Positions 1 through 10,658 are shown, counted from the stretch's first letter. The stretch is 64,000 nucleotides of DNA from Tridacna crocea (GCA_943736015.1 OX031066.1:5704245-5768244); one strand, 5' to 3'. The notes: generated from the letters alone by a model not told the origin. Made by a program: numbers and translations.

Positions 1-170
1 ATTTGCAGACAACAAAATAAAAGTGACTGAAAATTTGAAATTTATTTTGTGAAGAGTAGAAAACATTATGGGAAAAGGAGTTACCAGCATTTTCTCTTTT
101 TCCTACAATGTTTTCAAAAGGTTTCTTCCACAGGCTTGTCAAAAGTAGGGATTGTGTGGTAATGGGTTAA
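1..170 (+). mobile_element. TTAA hairpin MITE, A1, cut by window edge
   Basis: Begins inside the long arm and runs through a shortened hairpin (GGAGTTACCAGC, so part of one stem arm is lost) to GGTAATGGGTTAA. Confidence 0.85.
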
Positions 171-509
171 TAGATACCATCAGAGATTTTATAATTTCCA
201 GGCTGTTTTGATTAGAATGTTTCTCCACGTATTAGACAATGTTGATGAAAGGTCAGACTGCAGCCTGATCTTTGATCTTTACTGTGCATGGAATTGCATG
301 GTGGCTTGAATTGGTGTCTGGACCGCACTGTGGGTTAACATCTGTAAAGTCCTGTTCCGGCACTTCTCTTGTTATTGTGGTTGGCCATATTAAAATAATA
401 TGGCAAAGGGAAAAATTCTTGGCTTTAATAGCTCAGTGTATGGCATCGTGACAGGCAGAGCTCCAGATAAGGGGCAGTGATGGCATTCTAAATCTTTTAT
501 TTCTCTTCC

Positions 510-584
510 AAACCCTATGTTGTGGGTACTCATTAGAATTGTCTCAATGAGATGATTCTGATGAGTACCCATAACATAGGATTT
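510..584. repeat. Foldback hairpin, about 30-bp arms
   Basis: AAACCCTATGTTGTGGGTAC and a near-complementary copy (GTACCCATAACATAGGATTT) face each other around a short AT-rich loop. It is not related to the MITE hairpin. Sequence just after it (596-645) recurs at 4632-4682. Confidence 0.8.
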
Positions 585-595
585 AGTGGAGAACA

Positions 596-645
596 ATAAT
601 ATTTTCAATTATGAAATCAAAATCACTCTCCATCTGGAGCTCTGA
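596..645 (+). repeat. Short direct repeat, copy 1 (second at 4632-4682)
   Basis: AATAATATTTTCAATTATGA followed by AATCAAAATCACTC and ATCTGGAGCTCTG is repeated almost unchanged at 4632-4682, just after a MITE end. The two are remnants of one unclassified interspersed repeat. Confidence 0.7.
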
Positions 646-747
646 GTCACAGGGCACGTGAAAAACTATTAGTAAATATAGGTGTTTAGTTGACCATGCA
701 GCTATGGGAATCAAACCAACACCCTCAAGTTTCTAGAAAATTGTTGC

Positions 748-976
748 TTAACTCTTTACAACACAATCCCAGCTTTAAATGACCCTGAGAAAAAAGCCTT
801 CTGAAAACATTGAGGGAAAAGGAGAAAATGCTGGTAACCAGCATTTTCTCCTTTCCCCATAATGTTTTCATCCCTTCCGAAAACAAATTTCAAATTTTTA
901 GTCACTTTTCTTTTGTTGTCTGCAAGTGCTTTGAATTTGGACCAGTCCAAAATTTTCTCGTTTGGTAAAGAGTTAA
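748..976 (-). mobile_element. TTAA hairpin MITE, A1, intact
   Basis: Flanked by TTAA on both sides and directly abutting the next copy, with which it shares the TTAA at 973-976. The stem differs from consensus (CATTGAGGG against CCCATAATG). Confidence 0.92.
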
Positions 977-1111
977 CCCTTTACCACACAATCCCTGGTT
1001 TTTACGACCATGCTGGAAAGAATTTAATTTTTGAGTTACGTTTATTTTGTCGTCTGCAAGTGCTTTTAATTTGGACCAGTCTAAAATATTGTCATTTGGC
1101 AAATGGGTTAA
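973..1111 (-). mobile_element. TTAA hairpin MITE, A4, hairpin deleted
   Basis: Both termini and both outer arms are present, but the whole palindrome is missing: the short arm (GACCATGCTGG) runs straight into the long arm (TTTGAGTTACG). Length 139 bp instead of about 228. Confidence 0.85.
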
Positions 1112-1270
1112 AAGTCTCATGCACTTCCACCACAGCTTTTCCAGCAGACAGTTTCAGGAAGTGCACATAGGTAAATCTATAAATTAACAATTTCGATAGA
1201 CAGCTGTACAGATCTGATAACAGTGTAGCTGTCAGATGTGTTTAATTAATTTTGCTGAGGAAGTGTGTAA

Positions 1271-1458
1271 AACATCTTGTATGTAAACCGTCAGATTGTG
1301 AACCCATTCAGAAACATGCAATTTTTTACCCGAAACATCTTGTATATAAAATGTCAGATTGCGAACCCATTTAGAACATGAAATTTTTTACTCGAAACAT
1401 CTTGTATATAAACGGTCAGATTGCGAACCCATTCAGAAACATGAAATTTTTTACCTGA
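1271..1458 (+). repeat. Tandem repeat, three units of 62-63 bp
   Basis: Each unit opens with AACATCTTGTATRTAAA, continues GTCAGATTGYGAACCCATT and ends ATTTTTTAC(C/T)CGA. Units begin at about 1271, 1334 and 1396. It runs into a decayed MITE at 1459. Confidence 0.85.
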
Positions 1459-1595
1459 AACATCTGCAGATGACAAAGTTGAAACTGTTTCAAATAAGCT
1501 CAAGTTCTGCGGTATGGTAGAAAACACTGTGGGAAAGCAGAAAATGTTGGTTACCAGCATTTTCTCCTTTTCCTACAGTGATTTCAAAATCTTTA
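1459..1595 (+). mobile_element. TTAA hairpin MITE, degraded fragment
   Basis: Long-arm remnant (CTGCAGATGACAAAG) and a mutated stem around GTTGGTTACCAGC. Ends are lost. Confidence 0.7.
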
Positions 1596-1831
1596 ATATA
1601 TGTCTCTCAAAGCCATTTATCTTCTTGATTGTTTTTAACACAATGGAATAGAGACTTAATTCCAAAATAGGTAACCCTGTCAAAAATATTATTGTCAGTT
1701 AAGTTACCTCCCTTTCATGAATGCAAATGAGATAGGCAAGGCAAAGTGTTTTGGAGCTTGTGCAAGTACTTAAAGAGGGAATAAAGCCCCAGTGCTGAAA
1801 TGATTGAATTCTCAGTCTGTTAGTCTACTTT

Positions 1832-2030
1832 AATTCTTTCCCCTTCAACTCGAGTTTTTATGACCCTAACAAAGAAATCTTTTGAAATTGTAGCCAAAAA
1901 GAAAAGAAAATATTGAAAACTAGCATTAATTTTGCTTCTTTTCTATTCCATTAAAAACAGAGTCTAGCATTTAAGCCACATTCAAATTCTAGTTTGCAGA
2001 TGCTTTGAACTTTGGTACATTTAGGGTTCC
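1832..2030 (-). mobile_element. TTAA hairpin MITE, heavily degraded
   Basis: Recognisable by GACCCTAACAAAGAAATCTT, a wrecked hairpin and GTTTGCAGATGCTTTGAACTT in the expected order. Termini not intact. Confidence 0.6.
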
Positions 2031-2199
2031 TAGCTAGGTGCAATTGCTGTATTTGTCTACTATGTTTTGATTGCTCTTAATTTGGATTTTCTGGTAATAT
2101 TATGAATGCCTTTTATCAAACAGTCCAAAGTTTTAATTGAAATTGAATTCTGGACATGACCAAATTGAAATGGTTTGTAGGAAATAAAAGAAATGTAGT

Positions 2200-2428
2200 T
2201 TAACCCATTACCACACAATCCCTGCTTTAGCTGACCCTGAGAAATAAGTATTTAGAAAACATTGTTGGAAAATGAGAAAATGCTGCTAAACAGCATTTTC
2301 TCCTTTTCCCACAATGTTTTCCACCCTACTTAAAACAAATTTCCTATTTTCAGTCACTTTTATTTTGCTGTCGGCAAATGGTTTCGATTTGGACAAACCA
2401 AAGATTTGGTTGTTTTGTAGTGAGTTAA
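2200..2428 (-). mobile_element. TTAA hairpin MITE, A1, intact
   Basis: TTAACCCATTACC to GTAGTGAGTTAA. The centre is altered to GCTGCTAAACAGC but most of the stem pairs. Confidence 0.88.
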
Positions 2429-2475
2429 GGAAAAAGCACCCCTATTAGATAAGTGTAATTAAAATGAATAGATAC

Positions 2476-2730
2476 TTAACCCCTTATCACACAACCCTGT
2501 GTTTTAACAGTGCTGAAAAAAGGGCTTTTCAAAAGAATACTGGAAAATAATAAAATGCTGGTAACCAGCAATTACGCTGTTGGTAACCAACATTTTCTCC
2601 TTTTCCAACAATGTTTCTACCCTTTCAAACACAAAATTTATAGCATAATTCAAGCCTCATTTTAGGTTGTTGTCAGCAAAAACTTTCATTTTGTACAAGT
2701 CTGAATTTTTGTCATTGAGTAAAGAGCAAG
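2476..2730 (-). mobile_element. TTAA hairpin MITE with duplicated hairpin centre
   Basis: The tip GCTGGTAACCAGC occurs once, then GTTGGTAACCAAC follows 20 bp later, so the hairpin tip has been duplicated. The long-arm end is decayed. Confidence 0.75.
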
Positions 2731-2767
2731 CCTTTAGGAAATAGTGTTAACTCAAGAGGAGAATGGA

Positions 2768-2995
2768 TGACTTAGCAGACATGTCCAAAATGAAAGTATT
2801 TGCATGCACAAAGTTGAATCAGGCTGATATAACAAGTTTTTTTTCTGTAAAAGGAGCAGAAAGAAATTTGGGAGAAGAAGAAAAATGTTGATTACTTGGA
2901 AAAATGGTCAAGTTTGCGTTTTCCCACATTGAATCAGTCTGAAAGCTGTTTTTGTCAGAGTGGTGGAAACAAGTGGTTGTTTGGTCTAGGGTTAA
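2768..2995 (+). mobile_element. TTAA hairpin MITE, degraded
   Basis: GCAGACATGTCCAAAATGAA and the closing GGTTGTTTGGTCTAGGGTTAA keep the layout; the stem no longer pairs well. Confidence 0.65.
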
Positions 2996-3387
2996 ATTGA
3001 CATGCATGTGTTGTTTTAACCTATAGTTTTGAATGACTTATTTAAATTTTTCTTTTTCTAATTTCTCTTTTTTTGTCATTTTTGTGAAATCTTTAAAGGG
3101 GGAGGAGGTGAGTAAAACTTGTATAATTATGGTATATCTGTGGGATATGGCTACAGTGAATTATTATGTAACAAAGGTGTTTTTTTTGCTTCTTTGTTGT
3201 CAGTGGCGGGCTGCATTTCGAACCTAAATTTTGTATACAAAGGGCAGCTAACTATTCAGTAAACTGTGTTGTTCAAAATTGGTCATTTAATCAATTGTGA
3301 AAGTTTGCTATGATTAACATAATTTGGTAATATTATGCAATATTACGAGTATTCTAATGGGTATAAAGACGTTAAAATTATCTCCTG

Positions 3388-3570
3388 AAGACAAAATTAG
3401 AGTTGTCCATAATCAAAGTAACTGAAGTCGAGAAATTAATATTACTCATATGTTCAGATTTACATAATAAAATGGTAGAAAACATTGTGGAAAATAATAC
3501 TGTTTACCAGCTTTTTCTCCATTTTGTACAATGATTTGAAAAGCCCTTTTGCCAAGGGTCCTTTACTTAG
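3388..3570 (+). mobile_element. TTAA hairpin MITE, degraded
   Basis: GACAAAATTAGAGTTGTCC, GTAGAAAACATTGTGG and GTTTACCAGC in family order; ends lost. Confidence 0.6.
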
Positions 3571-3660
3571 TAAGGTTTCTTGGTAGAAGATTCACTCATC
3601 TATGGACGGAATTAATTATTACTGAAAGTTTGCCTTTAAAAAGAAATAACTAAAATTATA

Positions 3661-3888
3661 TTAAAGCTTTTCCACATAATCCCAAGTTTGAACAATCCTG
3701 GAGGAAGGTTTTTGGCAACATTTGGGAAAAGGACAAAATGCTGGTAACCTGAGCATTTTCTTCTTTTTCCACAATGGTTTCTGTGCTACCAAAGACAGAC
3801 ATGATAATTTTAGGTATTGTTAATTAGTTAACTAGAAATGCTTTCAGTATGGCTGAATACAAAATTTTGTTGTTTGGTAGAGACTTAT
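3661..3888 (-). mobile_element. TTAA hairpin MITE, degraded full length
   Basis: Starts TTAAAGCTTTTCCAC and ends GTTTGGTAGAGACTTA. The stem keeps GGACAAAATGCTGGTAACC. Confidence 0.7.
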
Positions 3889-4257
3889 GGTGAAACAGGG
3901 TTTTCCCTGGGCTTTTTTATTTTACCCGCTTCAAGTGACTAAAAAGCAAACATTTTAATTTTTGGGGACATACACACAACTTGTATGTTCAGATTTAAAG
4001 TAATATGGGGTCAGGGAAAATTGTGGGTGAATGATTACTTATGTTAATTTTCTCTCTTTGCTTTTTGTCATCGTTTTGCTGATTATTACCCTATAAGTTT
4101 CATTTTCTTTATTTTTGGTAGTTCAATTATTGAACTTTGAGATTTTTAAATTGGAGCGAACGTGTTATTTGTTGAGATTTTACAAGTATTGGTGAATGTT
4201 TGCTTTTATTGTACGTGTGTAATTAATTATATGAGCCATATTCTACACAAAAGAGGT

Positions 4258-4397
4258 TTAACTCTACCAGACGACAAAATTTAGACTGTTCCACATTGAA
4301 ATCATTAGCAGATGTCAAAATTAGAGTGACTCAAAAATCGAAATTTGTCTAAGGAAGGAGAGAAAACATTGTGGGAAAAGGAGAAAATGCTGAATGT
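4258..4397 (+). mobile_element. TTAA hairpin MITE, truncated at the hairpin tip
   Basis: Left terminus and complete long arm, breaking off at GAGAAAATGCTGA, just short of the palindrome centre. The next copy starts 6 bp later. Confidence 0.8.
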
Positions 4398-4403
4398 GGA
4401 GAA

Positions 4404-4632
4404 TTAACTCTTTACCATACGAGAAAATTTTAGACTTGTCCAAAATGAAAGCATTTGCAGACGACAAAATAAAAGTGACTGAAAAATTGGAATTTGTTCT
4501 GGGAAGGGTAGAAAACACTGTGGGAAAAGGAGAAAATGCTGGTTACCAGCATTTTCTCCTTTTCCCACAGTGTTTTCAAAAGGTTTCATTCTCAGGGGCG
4601 TCAAAAGTAGGGATTATGTGGTAATGGGTTAA
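4404..4632 (+). mobile_element. TTAA hairpin MITE, A1, intact, C/G stem allele
   Basis: The stem carries CACTGTGGG on one arm and the matching CCCACAGTG on the other, replacing CATTGTGGG/CCCACAATG of most copies. Both arms differ together. Confidence 0.93.
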
Positions 4633-4682
4633 TAATATTTTGAATTTTGAAATCAAAATCACTCCCTCTATCTGGAGCTCTG
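4632..4682 (+). repeat. Short direct repeat, copy 2 (first at 596-645)
   Basis: Near-identical to 596-645; begins immediately at the end of the MITE at 4404-4632. Confidence 0.7.
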
Positions 4683-4687
4683 TTATC

Positions 4688-4768
4688 CTTTCATTTGAGC
4701 CAGTTTTAATTTGTTGTCTGCAAATGCTTTCAATTCTGATAAGGCTGAAGTTTTGTCTTCTGGTATTT
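4688..4768 (-). mobile_element. TTAA hairpin MITE, long-arm fragment
   Basis: GAGCCAGTTTTAATTTG, GTCTGCAAATGCTTTCAATT and GTCTTCTGGTA correspond to the outer half of the long arm. Confidence 0.7.
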
Positions 4769-4904
4769 GAATGATGGCTATCAGATATTGCTCAGTGACA
4801 GCATGAAATATAACATTGTACATAAGGTCTTACCTAGCCTCTAAGGTGTTTTAAAGTCATGCCTAGCAAATCCTGCATAGCCCTGGTTGGAGTCTCGCAG
4901 ATAG

Positions 4905-5032
4905 TTTTTCTGTTGGAAAATCCTTTGGCAAGGTACTTCAAAGCTTTAGCCATATTCTAGTGAAACAATTTTTCTGTTGGAAAGTCCTTTGGCAAGGTAC
5001 TTCAAAGCTTTAGCCATATTCTAGTGAAACAA
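4905..5032 (+). repeat. Tandem duplication, two 64-bp units
   Basis: TTTTTCTGTTGGAAAATCCT...CTAGTGAAACAA occurs twice head to tail (4905-4968 and 4969-5032) with one visible difference, so the duplication is recent. Confidence 0.92.
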
Positions 5033-5067
5033 AGGACACACAATGTGATCTGTCCCAGTGATATGAC

Positions 5068-5296
5068 TTAACCCTTTCCCAAACAATCTCTGGCTTTTAC
5101 AGGTCTGAAATAGCAGCCTTATGAAAACATTGTGGGAAAAGGAGAAAATGCTGGTAACCAGCATTTTCTCCTTTTACCACAAGTTTTTCTACCCTATCAT
5201 AGACAGAAATCATCTTTTCAGCAAGGGGTTGAATTGTTGTCTACAAATACTTCAATTTGGTCTAGTCCAAAAGTTTGTCGTTTGGGAAAGGGTTAA
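5068..5296 (-). mobile_element. TTAA hairpin MITE, A2, intact
   Basis: A2 mark: CTATCATAGACAGAAATCAT and CTTTTCAGCAAG in the long arm. Termini TTAACCCTTTCCC and GGGAAAGGGTTAA. Confidence 0.92.
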
Positions 5297-5650
5297 GTAA
5301 TGTTGAAACCAGTGTAAAACATCATTCAGTCATGGCTATGCTGACTGTTATAATGAAATTTTAGTTCTACCTAGAGGTGACTGTGGCTCATGCTCATGAA
5401 TTATTACCATGAACCCTTATTATGCTAAATAACTGAAATGAAATTTTCAATCGTATAGTGAAAACCCATACATTGCTATTTCAAAGTTATGTTTTGGGGA
5501 ATAATATCTTCTTATAGGACAGTGAAGATAAAAGATCTGGGTCTGTATTCACCAACCGTTCTTAGAATATGTATGTTTTCACCTCGCATTATTGTTTACT
5601 AAGTAAGTGCGCCCAATATGACTGAAGTTGTCAACATGCCTTAAAACGCT

Positions 5651-5719
5651 ATTCATTCATTCATTCATTCATTCGTTCGTTCGTTTGTTCCTTCATTCCT
5701 TCGTTCATTCATTCATTCC
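5651..5719 (+). repeat. ATTC/GTTC microsatellite
   Basis: Runs of ATTC, then GTTC, then CTTC and ATTC again, within an unclassified repeat marked by CACCAACCGTTCTTAG (5548) and CCAACCATTCTTAAG (5717). The same end motif recurs near 8286 and 23126-23322. Confidence 0.9.
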
Positions 5720-5773
5720 AACCATTCTTAAGAACTATCTTAGGTGAGTGAGCTGTGCTTAGCAGCCTAAGGA

Positions 5774-6001
5774 TTAACTCTTTACCAAATGACAAATTCA
5801 TAGACTTGTCCAAATTGAAAGCACTTGCAGACAACAAAATATATGTAACTGAAATATTGAAATTTGTTTCCAGTAGGTTAGAAAACATTGTGGGAAAAGG
5901 AGAAAATGCTGGTTACCAGCATTTTCTCCTTTTCCACAATGTTTTCCAAAGGCTTCTTTCTCAGGGTCGTTAAAAGTCGGGATTGTGTGGTAAAGAGTTA
6001 A
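5774..6001 (+). mobile_element. TTAA hairpin MITE, A4, intact
   Basis: A4 mark: GTAACTGAAATATTG and TTTGTTTCCAGTAGG. The stem is complete apart from one missing C in the right arm. Confidence 0.92.
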
Positions 6002-6121
6002 TAGCTATTTTGATTATCGAGTGAAATTTTAGCACTGCATAGAGGTGACTATGTGGCTTAGATTGTGCTGTGTTGCTATGCTGTCATGCATGCTTGCAAT
6101 CCAGTGTGAATGTCCAAACCT

Positions 6122-6668
6122 TTAAAGGTGGGTACTTAGAAATTTCACATCACACCAGATCAAAAAATATATATATCACTGAAATTTATATGAAAAAGCA
6201 ATACAAATCATCAATAAATAAAAGTCATAAAGTTACAAAAAATTTTTTTTTGATGGTATTCCCTTAAAAGGCTACGTAGCCTCTTAAGCTATTTTTAGAT
6301 TTCGAGCCGAAAACAAAAAAAATGCATCATGGTAATGTTAAGTGACTGGCACGTGACTAATGACGTTTAAATTCCATTACATAACAAACATGTAATTATT
6401 TTTCATAATATCTTCTTCGGACGCTATGTTTGAAGCTTCGTCTGTGTTTTTCCAGTATGTAAATGAGTGAGGTGGTCATGTGAAAATAGAACGTGTTTTC
6501 CGTCGATGTCGACCTTGGCCGTAGTAAATCTCAAATTTGTCGTCTTGTAGGATTGTTTTCGACTACTGGGGTTTTATGAATGACGATTATAAGGCTTTGG
6601 GAGTACTATAATAATATTTTCTTATTTTTGTAAAATTTTCGTCCCAAATTCTGAAGGGCCACCTTTAA
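6122..6668 (+). mobile_element. Repeat family E, copy 1, about 547 bp, TTAA-bounded
   Basis: TTAAAGGTGGGTA at the left, GGGCCACCTTTAA at the right: a second TTAA-bounded non-coding family with ends AGGTGG/CCACCT. It contains the uninterrupted sequence GGTATTCCCTTAAAAGGC, the empty form of the site filled by a MITE in copy 2. Compare copies at 7470-8285 and 22427-22972. Confidence 0.88.
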
Positions 6669-6714
6669 CAACCATTGGCCTAAGGTATGAAGACCTATAG
6701 GAAGAATGCTTCAA

Positions 6715-6790
6715 AAAGCATTCCAGAAAAAGGAGAAAATGATATTTTCTACCCTTTCTAAAACAAAGTTCATGATAAAAGATGCATTAA
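6715..6790 (-). mobile_element. TTAA hairpin MITE fragment
   Basis: CCAGAAAAAGGAGAAAATG then TTTTCTACCCTTTCTAAAAC: stem base and start of the long arm only. Confidence 0.55.
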
Positions 6791-6794
6791 CGCT

Positions 6795-7014
6795 TTAACC
6801 CAGCAAAATTTTAGACCTATTCAAATTGAAAGTATTTGTAATTTCACAATTTCAAAGTGGCTCAAATGGTGCAATTTTGCTATGATAGGGTAGAAAACTT
6901 TGCGGGAAATGCAGAAAATGCTGGTTACCAGCATTTCCTCCTTTTCCCACAATGTTTTTAAAAGGCATCTTCCTATCTGGCATGAAAAGTCGTCACTATA
7001 TGGTAAAGGGTTAA
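6795..7014 (+). mobile_element. TTAA hairpin MITE, A3
   Basis: A3 mark: GTGGCTCAAATGGTGCAATT and TGATAGGG. TTAACCCAGC to GGTAAAGGGTTAA. Followed by a short ATACTAGCAA tandem at 7023-7055. Confidence 0.88.
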
Positions 7015-7469
7015 ATGTGTCATCTGCAAATACTAGCAAATACTAGCAAATACTAGCAATGTGAATGTGTCTCCAATTCTGTTTTCTTGTAGAGGTCACA
7101 TGGTCTATTTTTATATGGGCAACTGCAATCTCCGAGCAGAGTTGTTGTTCGTTACCTCACATACATCTCTGCGATGGGCTAAATGACAAGAATTTTGTCA
7201 AACCGAGGAAAAGATGTTTTGTTACTGTTTAACTGTTTCATATGTAAAATTGTAAGTTAGACAAAGGAAATATGATTCTGGATACATTATAGGTGCGTTC
7301 AAACTGATGAATTTTCCTGTATAAAATGGAACTATTTTTTTCGAGCCTCTTCACTTTTCAGAATCTTACGCCGATTTTAACAAAAATGGCTGTGCCCATG
7401 AATGATGACAACTGATTTGACACACCGCTGCATCTAAGTTTGTACGATTAAAAATCAAGTTATTGTCCT

Positions 7470-8285
7470 TTAAAGATATTTAGACTTTTCAAAAAATCCC
7501 TCTTTTGTTCATTTCCTATCAGTAAGTCTCATTAGTCCCATGCTGTTTGAACAGCACACGAAACAATCGATATTGGTCTTTCTTTCACTGGCGTTTGTGT
7601 AGCCATTTTGAGTGATGGTCATGTGACAAAAATATGACGTAATGACGGACTACTTTCTGAGCCCACTACAGAGGTGAATGTAATGATCCGGAGTGCAAGA
7701 GAGTGGGGCAACTGGCTAATTTACACACCTGAAATATACAGACAAAGCTTCAATCATAGCTTACAAAGAACACATTTAATGTAAAATAATTACATATTTG
7801 TTACGTTATGGAATTTATGTGTCATTAGTCATGCGCCAGTCACTTAATATTCTCACAATGCTTTTTTTATTTTTGGCTCGAAACCTAAAAATAGCTTAAG
7901 AAGCTACGTAGCCTTTTAACTCTTTACCAAACAACAAAATCTTAGACTGGTCCAAATAATGAAAGTATTTGCAGACGTCATAATAAAAGTGACCAAAAAT
8001 TTGAAATTTGGTTTGTGAAGGGTAGAAAACCTTGTGGGAAAAGGAGAAAATGCTGGTTACCAGCATTTTCTCCTTTTCCCACATTGTTTTCAAAAGGCTT
8101 CTTTCTTAGGGGTGTTAAAAGTCGAGATTGTGTGGTAGAGGGTTAAGGGAATACCATAAAAAAGAATTTCTTTTGTAATTTTATTATTCTTAATTATTGA
8201 TGATTTGTATTGTTTTTTCATATGAATTTCAGTGATATATTTTTTAATTTGGTATGATGTGAAAATTCTAAATACCCACCTTTAA
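7470..8285 (-). mobile_element. Repeat family E, copy 2, interrupted by a MITE
   Basis: Opposite orientation to copy 1. Its right end, ACCCACCTTTAA, is clear; the left end (TTAAAGATATTTAG) is assigned from expected length and is less sure. The MITE at 7916-8146 lies at a TTAA that is intact in copy 1. Confidence 0.8.
7916..8146 (+). mobile_element. TTAA hairpin MITE, A1, inside E copy 2
   Basis: Left junction CTACGTAGCCTTTTAA then CTCTTTACC; right junction GGTAGAGGG then TTAAGGGAATACC. E copy 1 (reverse strand) reads CGTAGCCTTTTAAGGGAATA with one TTAA. This demonstrates the TTAA target duplication and the exact element ends. Confidence 0.97.
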
Positions 8286-8367
8286 GAATGGTTGGTGAAT
8301 TAGATGACATACAGTCATCAAGTTTGGAGCAGTCTGGTATTGATCTATACAACCCACATAAGCAGCT

Positions 8368-8478
8368 TTAACCCTATACCAGTCTGGTTACCACCATGTT
8401 TCTTCTTTTTCTACCATTTTCAAAAGCCTTCTTTCTAAGGATCGATAAAATTTGGAACTATTTAGTGAAAGATTTTAA
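8368..8478 (+). mobile_element. TTAA hairpin MITE, internally deleted
   Basis: TTAACCCTATACCAG jumps directly to GGTTACCACC, so the long arm and one stem arm are gone. The rest reads through CAAAAGCCTTCTTTCTAAGG. Confidence 0.65.
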
Positions 8479-8667
8479 AGGCTTTACATAAATTTTACAT
8501 ATACATGCACTTAGAATTTTTTTAAAGGTGGGATATCATACTCAGATATATATACCTCTATACAGCCACTAGTTAGCGCAAACTATTTTGCTTTGACAGA
8601 CTAATCAAGATGACAATGATAAGAGTTATGCATATAGTATGATCTGGGAAAAACTGCTGTATTTCTT

Positions 8668-8902
8668 TAGCCCTTTTGCAAACAACTTTTGCTTTAATAA
8701 TCCCGACCTTTTGAAAACATGCTGGATAAAAGAGAAAATGCTTATTGCCAGCATTTTCACAATTTCCCTCACTGTTAACTTCCCTCGGAGTGACAAATCA
8801 CACCATTGTTTTGAGGAGACATATTTTCGTTTTTGTCTGCAAAATTAATGCTGTCAACTCAGAAAGCTCTTAATTATTTGTCTTTTGTTTGGTAAAGAAT
8901 TG
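8668..8902 (-). mobile_element. TTAA hairpin MITE, degraded
   Basis: TTTTGAAAACATGCTGG, GAGAAAATGCTTATTGCCAG and TTGTTTGGTAAAGAATTG in order. Confidence 0.6.
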
Positions 8903-8939
8903 CTCCTTTACTCTAAAGGCAAATTTTGGCTGTATGAAT

Positions 8940-9167
8940 TTAACCCTTTACCAAACAATCCCTGGTTTTTTCTGCCCTGAGATAGAAGCCTTTTGAAAAC
9001 ATTGAGGGAAAAGGAGAAAATGCTGGTAACCAGCATTTTCTCCTTTTCCCACAATGTTTACTACCCTGCTGGAAACAGTTTTCAAGATATGAGCAACGTT
9101 TATTTTGTTGTCTGCAAGTGCTTTCAATTTAGACCAATCTGAAATTTTGTCGTTTGGTAAAGGGTAA
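8940..9167 (-). mobile_element. TTAA hairpin MITE, A4, intact
   Basis: TTAACCCTTTACCAAACAAT to GGTAAAGGGTAAA; right TTAA is mutated. The stem tip pairs fully. Confidence 0.92.
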
Positions 9168-9435
9168 AATAAAATGAGTAACCCTAAGGACAACTTTATA
9201 CCAGTCAGGAAGAGGTTGCTCTGAATGGAGGAAATTGTTTAGTACTAGCAATCAACCCTTACTCTTCAGTAGCCTAAAAAAGTGTTCACAGTGAGCCAGG
9301 TTGATATGAGAAAGGGGGACAATTGGGAATGCCCTCTCCCCCTTTATTTTTCAGAGTGAATCCTTTCACAGACAAAACTCACTATGTGAGCTGTATTCAA
9401 TTTGCTATCAGTGCAAGCACTTTCAATTTCATTTC

Positions 9436-9995
9436 CGTGAGCCAAGGTTATGATCACTACAATGGATCTTACCTTGGCGGATTAAGCCCAATTTTTAGAC
9501 TCCAGCGATACACCCCCATTGTTTGCTAGTTATTATTCCCCTTTACCTCATATTTCTGGTAGCCAATGAAATATTGTTTAACAAACCGCTTATGAGTACA
9601 ATAATTCAACATGAATCAATAACCACAAACATACTTCGACATTCCGTCATAAGGTGTTGGAATATAACCTAAAATCTCTGATAATTGATTGGTCACACTG
9701 AAACTTCCTGTAAATATTGTTCATCTATGTTTATTTAGTAATAAATCATTACAGATACTCAGTGCAAATTCACAGGGTTATCCATGTTTACCGGCTATTT
9801 CTATGCGAAAGGTTGCGACCTTGTTCTATTTTTATCAAAAATGAAATGCTATGAGCGATTTGATACGGTGCAGTTAGAGCTGGCTGCAACCAATGAAAAT
9901 GTGTATCGCGTGAATGTAAAATTCAAGTTCGATCCGCCAAGGGTAGAGTAGTGTAGTGGATCGTCACCCTTGGCTTGGGAAGATGCTTCAGTTTC
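9436..9995. mobile_element. Inverted-repeat element, about 0.55 kb, unclassified
   Basis: GAGCCAAGGTTATGATC ... CCTTGGCGGATT (9440-9485) is answered in reverse near 9925-9975 by GATCCGCCAAGGGTAGAG ... CCCTTGGCTTGGG. Complementarity continues inward (GCGATACAC...CATTG at both ends), so the degenerate terminal inverted repeats are about 80-100 bp. No coding frame inside. TSD not resolved. Confidence 0.72.
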
Positions 9996-10658
9996 AACAA
10001 GTTTTAAGCTTTGTAGTTGGAGTTGTAAGTGTATAAGGTGTCACACTTCTAAACAGACCTTAAATTAATATGATGCCTGTCATCATCCCTGACAGTTTCT
10101 ATATTGAAGTCTACATGAGCACCTGATACTGAATACATATCAATCAGTCATACAAATGGGCTGATTTTATTTAAGGCATAGGTGGTTCCGCCGACCCTCC
10201 CCCAACTCCCATCCCCCTCCCAGCATCACAGGGCTTAGAAGAGGACAATTAGAAGGTTACTGATAGATTGATTAATTTCATTTTTACTTCAATCTCTCGT
10301 AACCTGTTACTTGCACTCTGGTCAGGCTGAGGGACAGAAGAAATGAGGAATAAAGATACCATTTATAAGTCTATGAAGGAAATGCATTTTATGTTTTATG
10401 CATATGAAGCAATTATGTAATATTTATAACTCTAACCTTATAACTAAGATGTTTAATCTGTGTTGTTGTGATGATTACCCTTAGAGTCAGGCACGCAGCC
10501 AATGAACATTTACTGTCTGATAACAAGACCCAAATAATGACAATTCCCAAGTTGCTCTTGTCAAGAATGTCTTACCTAAGTGGAAAGAGTAGATCATTCA
10601 GTCACACTGCTCATTTTGTTCAGGCTGGTCCTAATCAACACTGCTTGCAAAGCCAACT
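9996..10658. other. No recognisable feature
   Basis: AT-rich sequence with a C-rich patch (CCCCCAACTCCCATCCCCC) near 10199. A 64-codon open frame at 10468-10662 has no domain and runs into a MITE. Confidence 0.5.
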
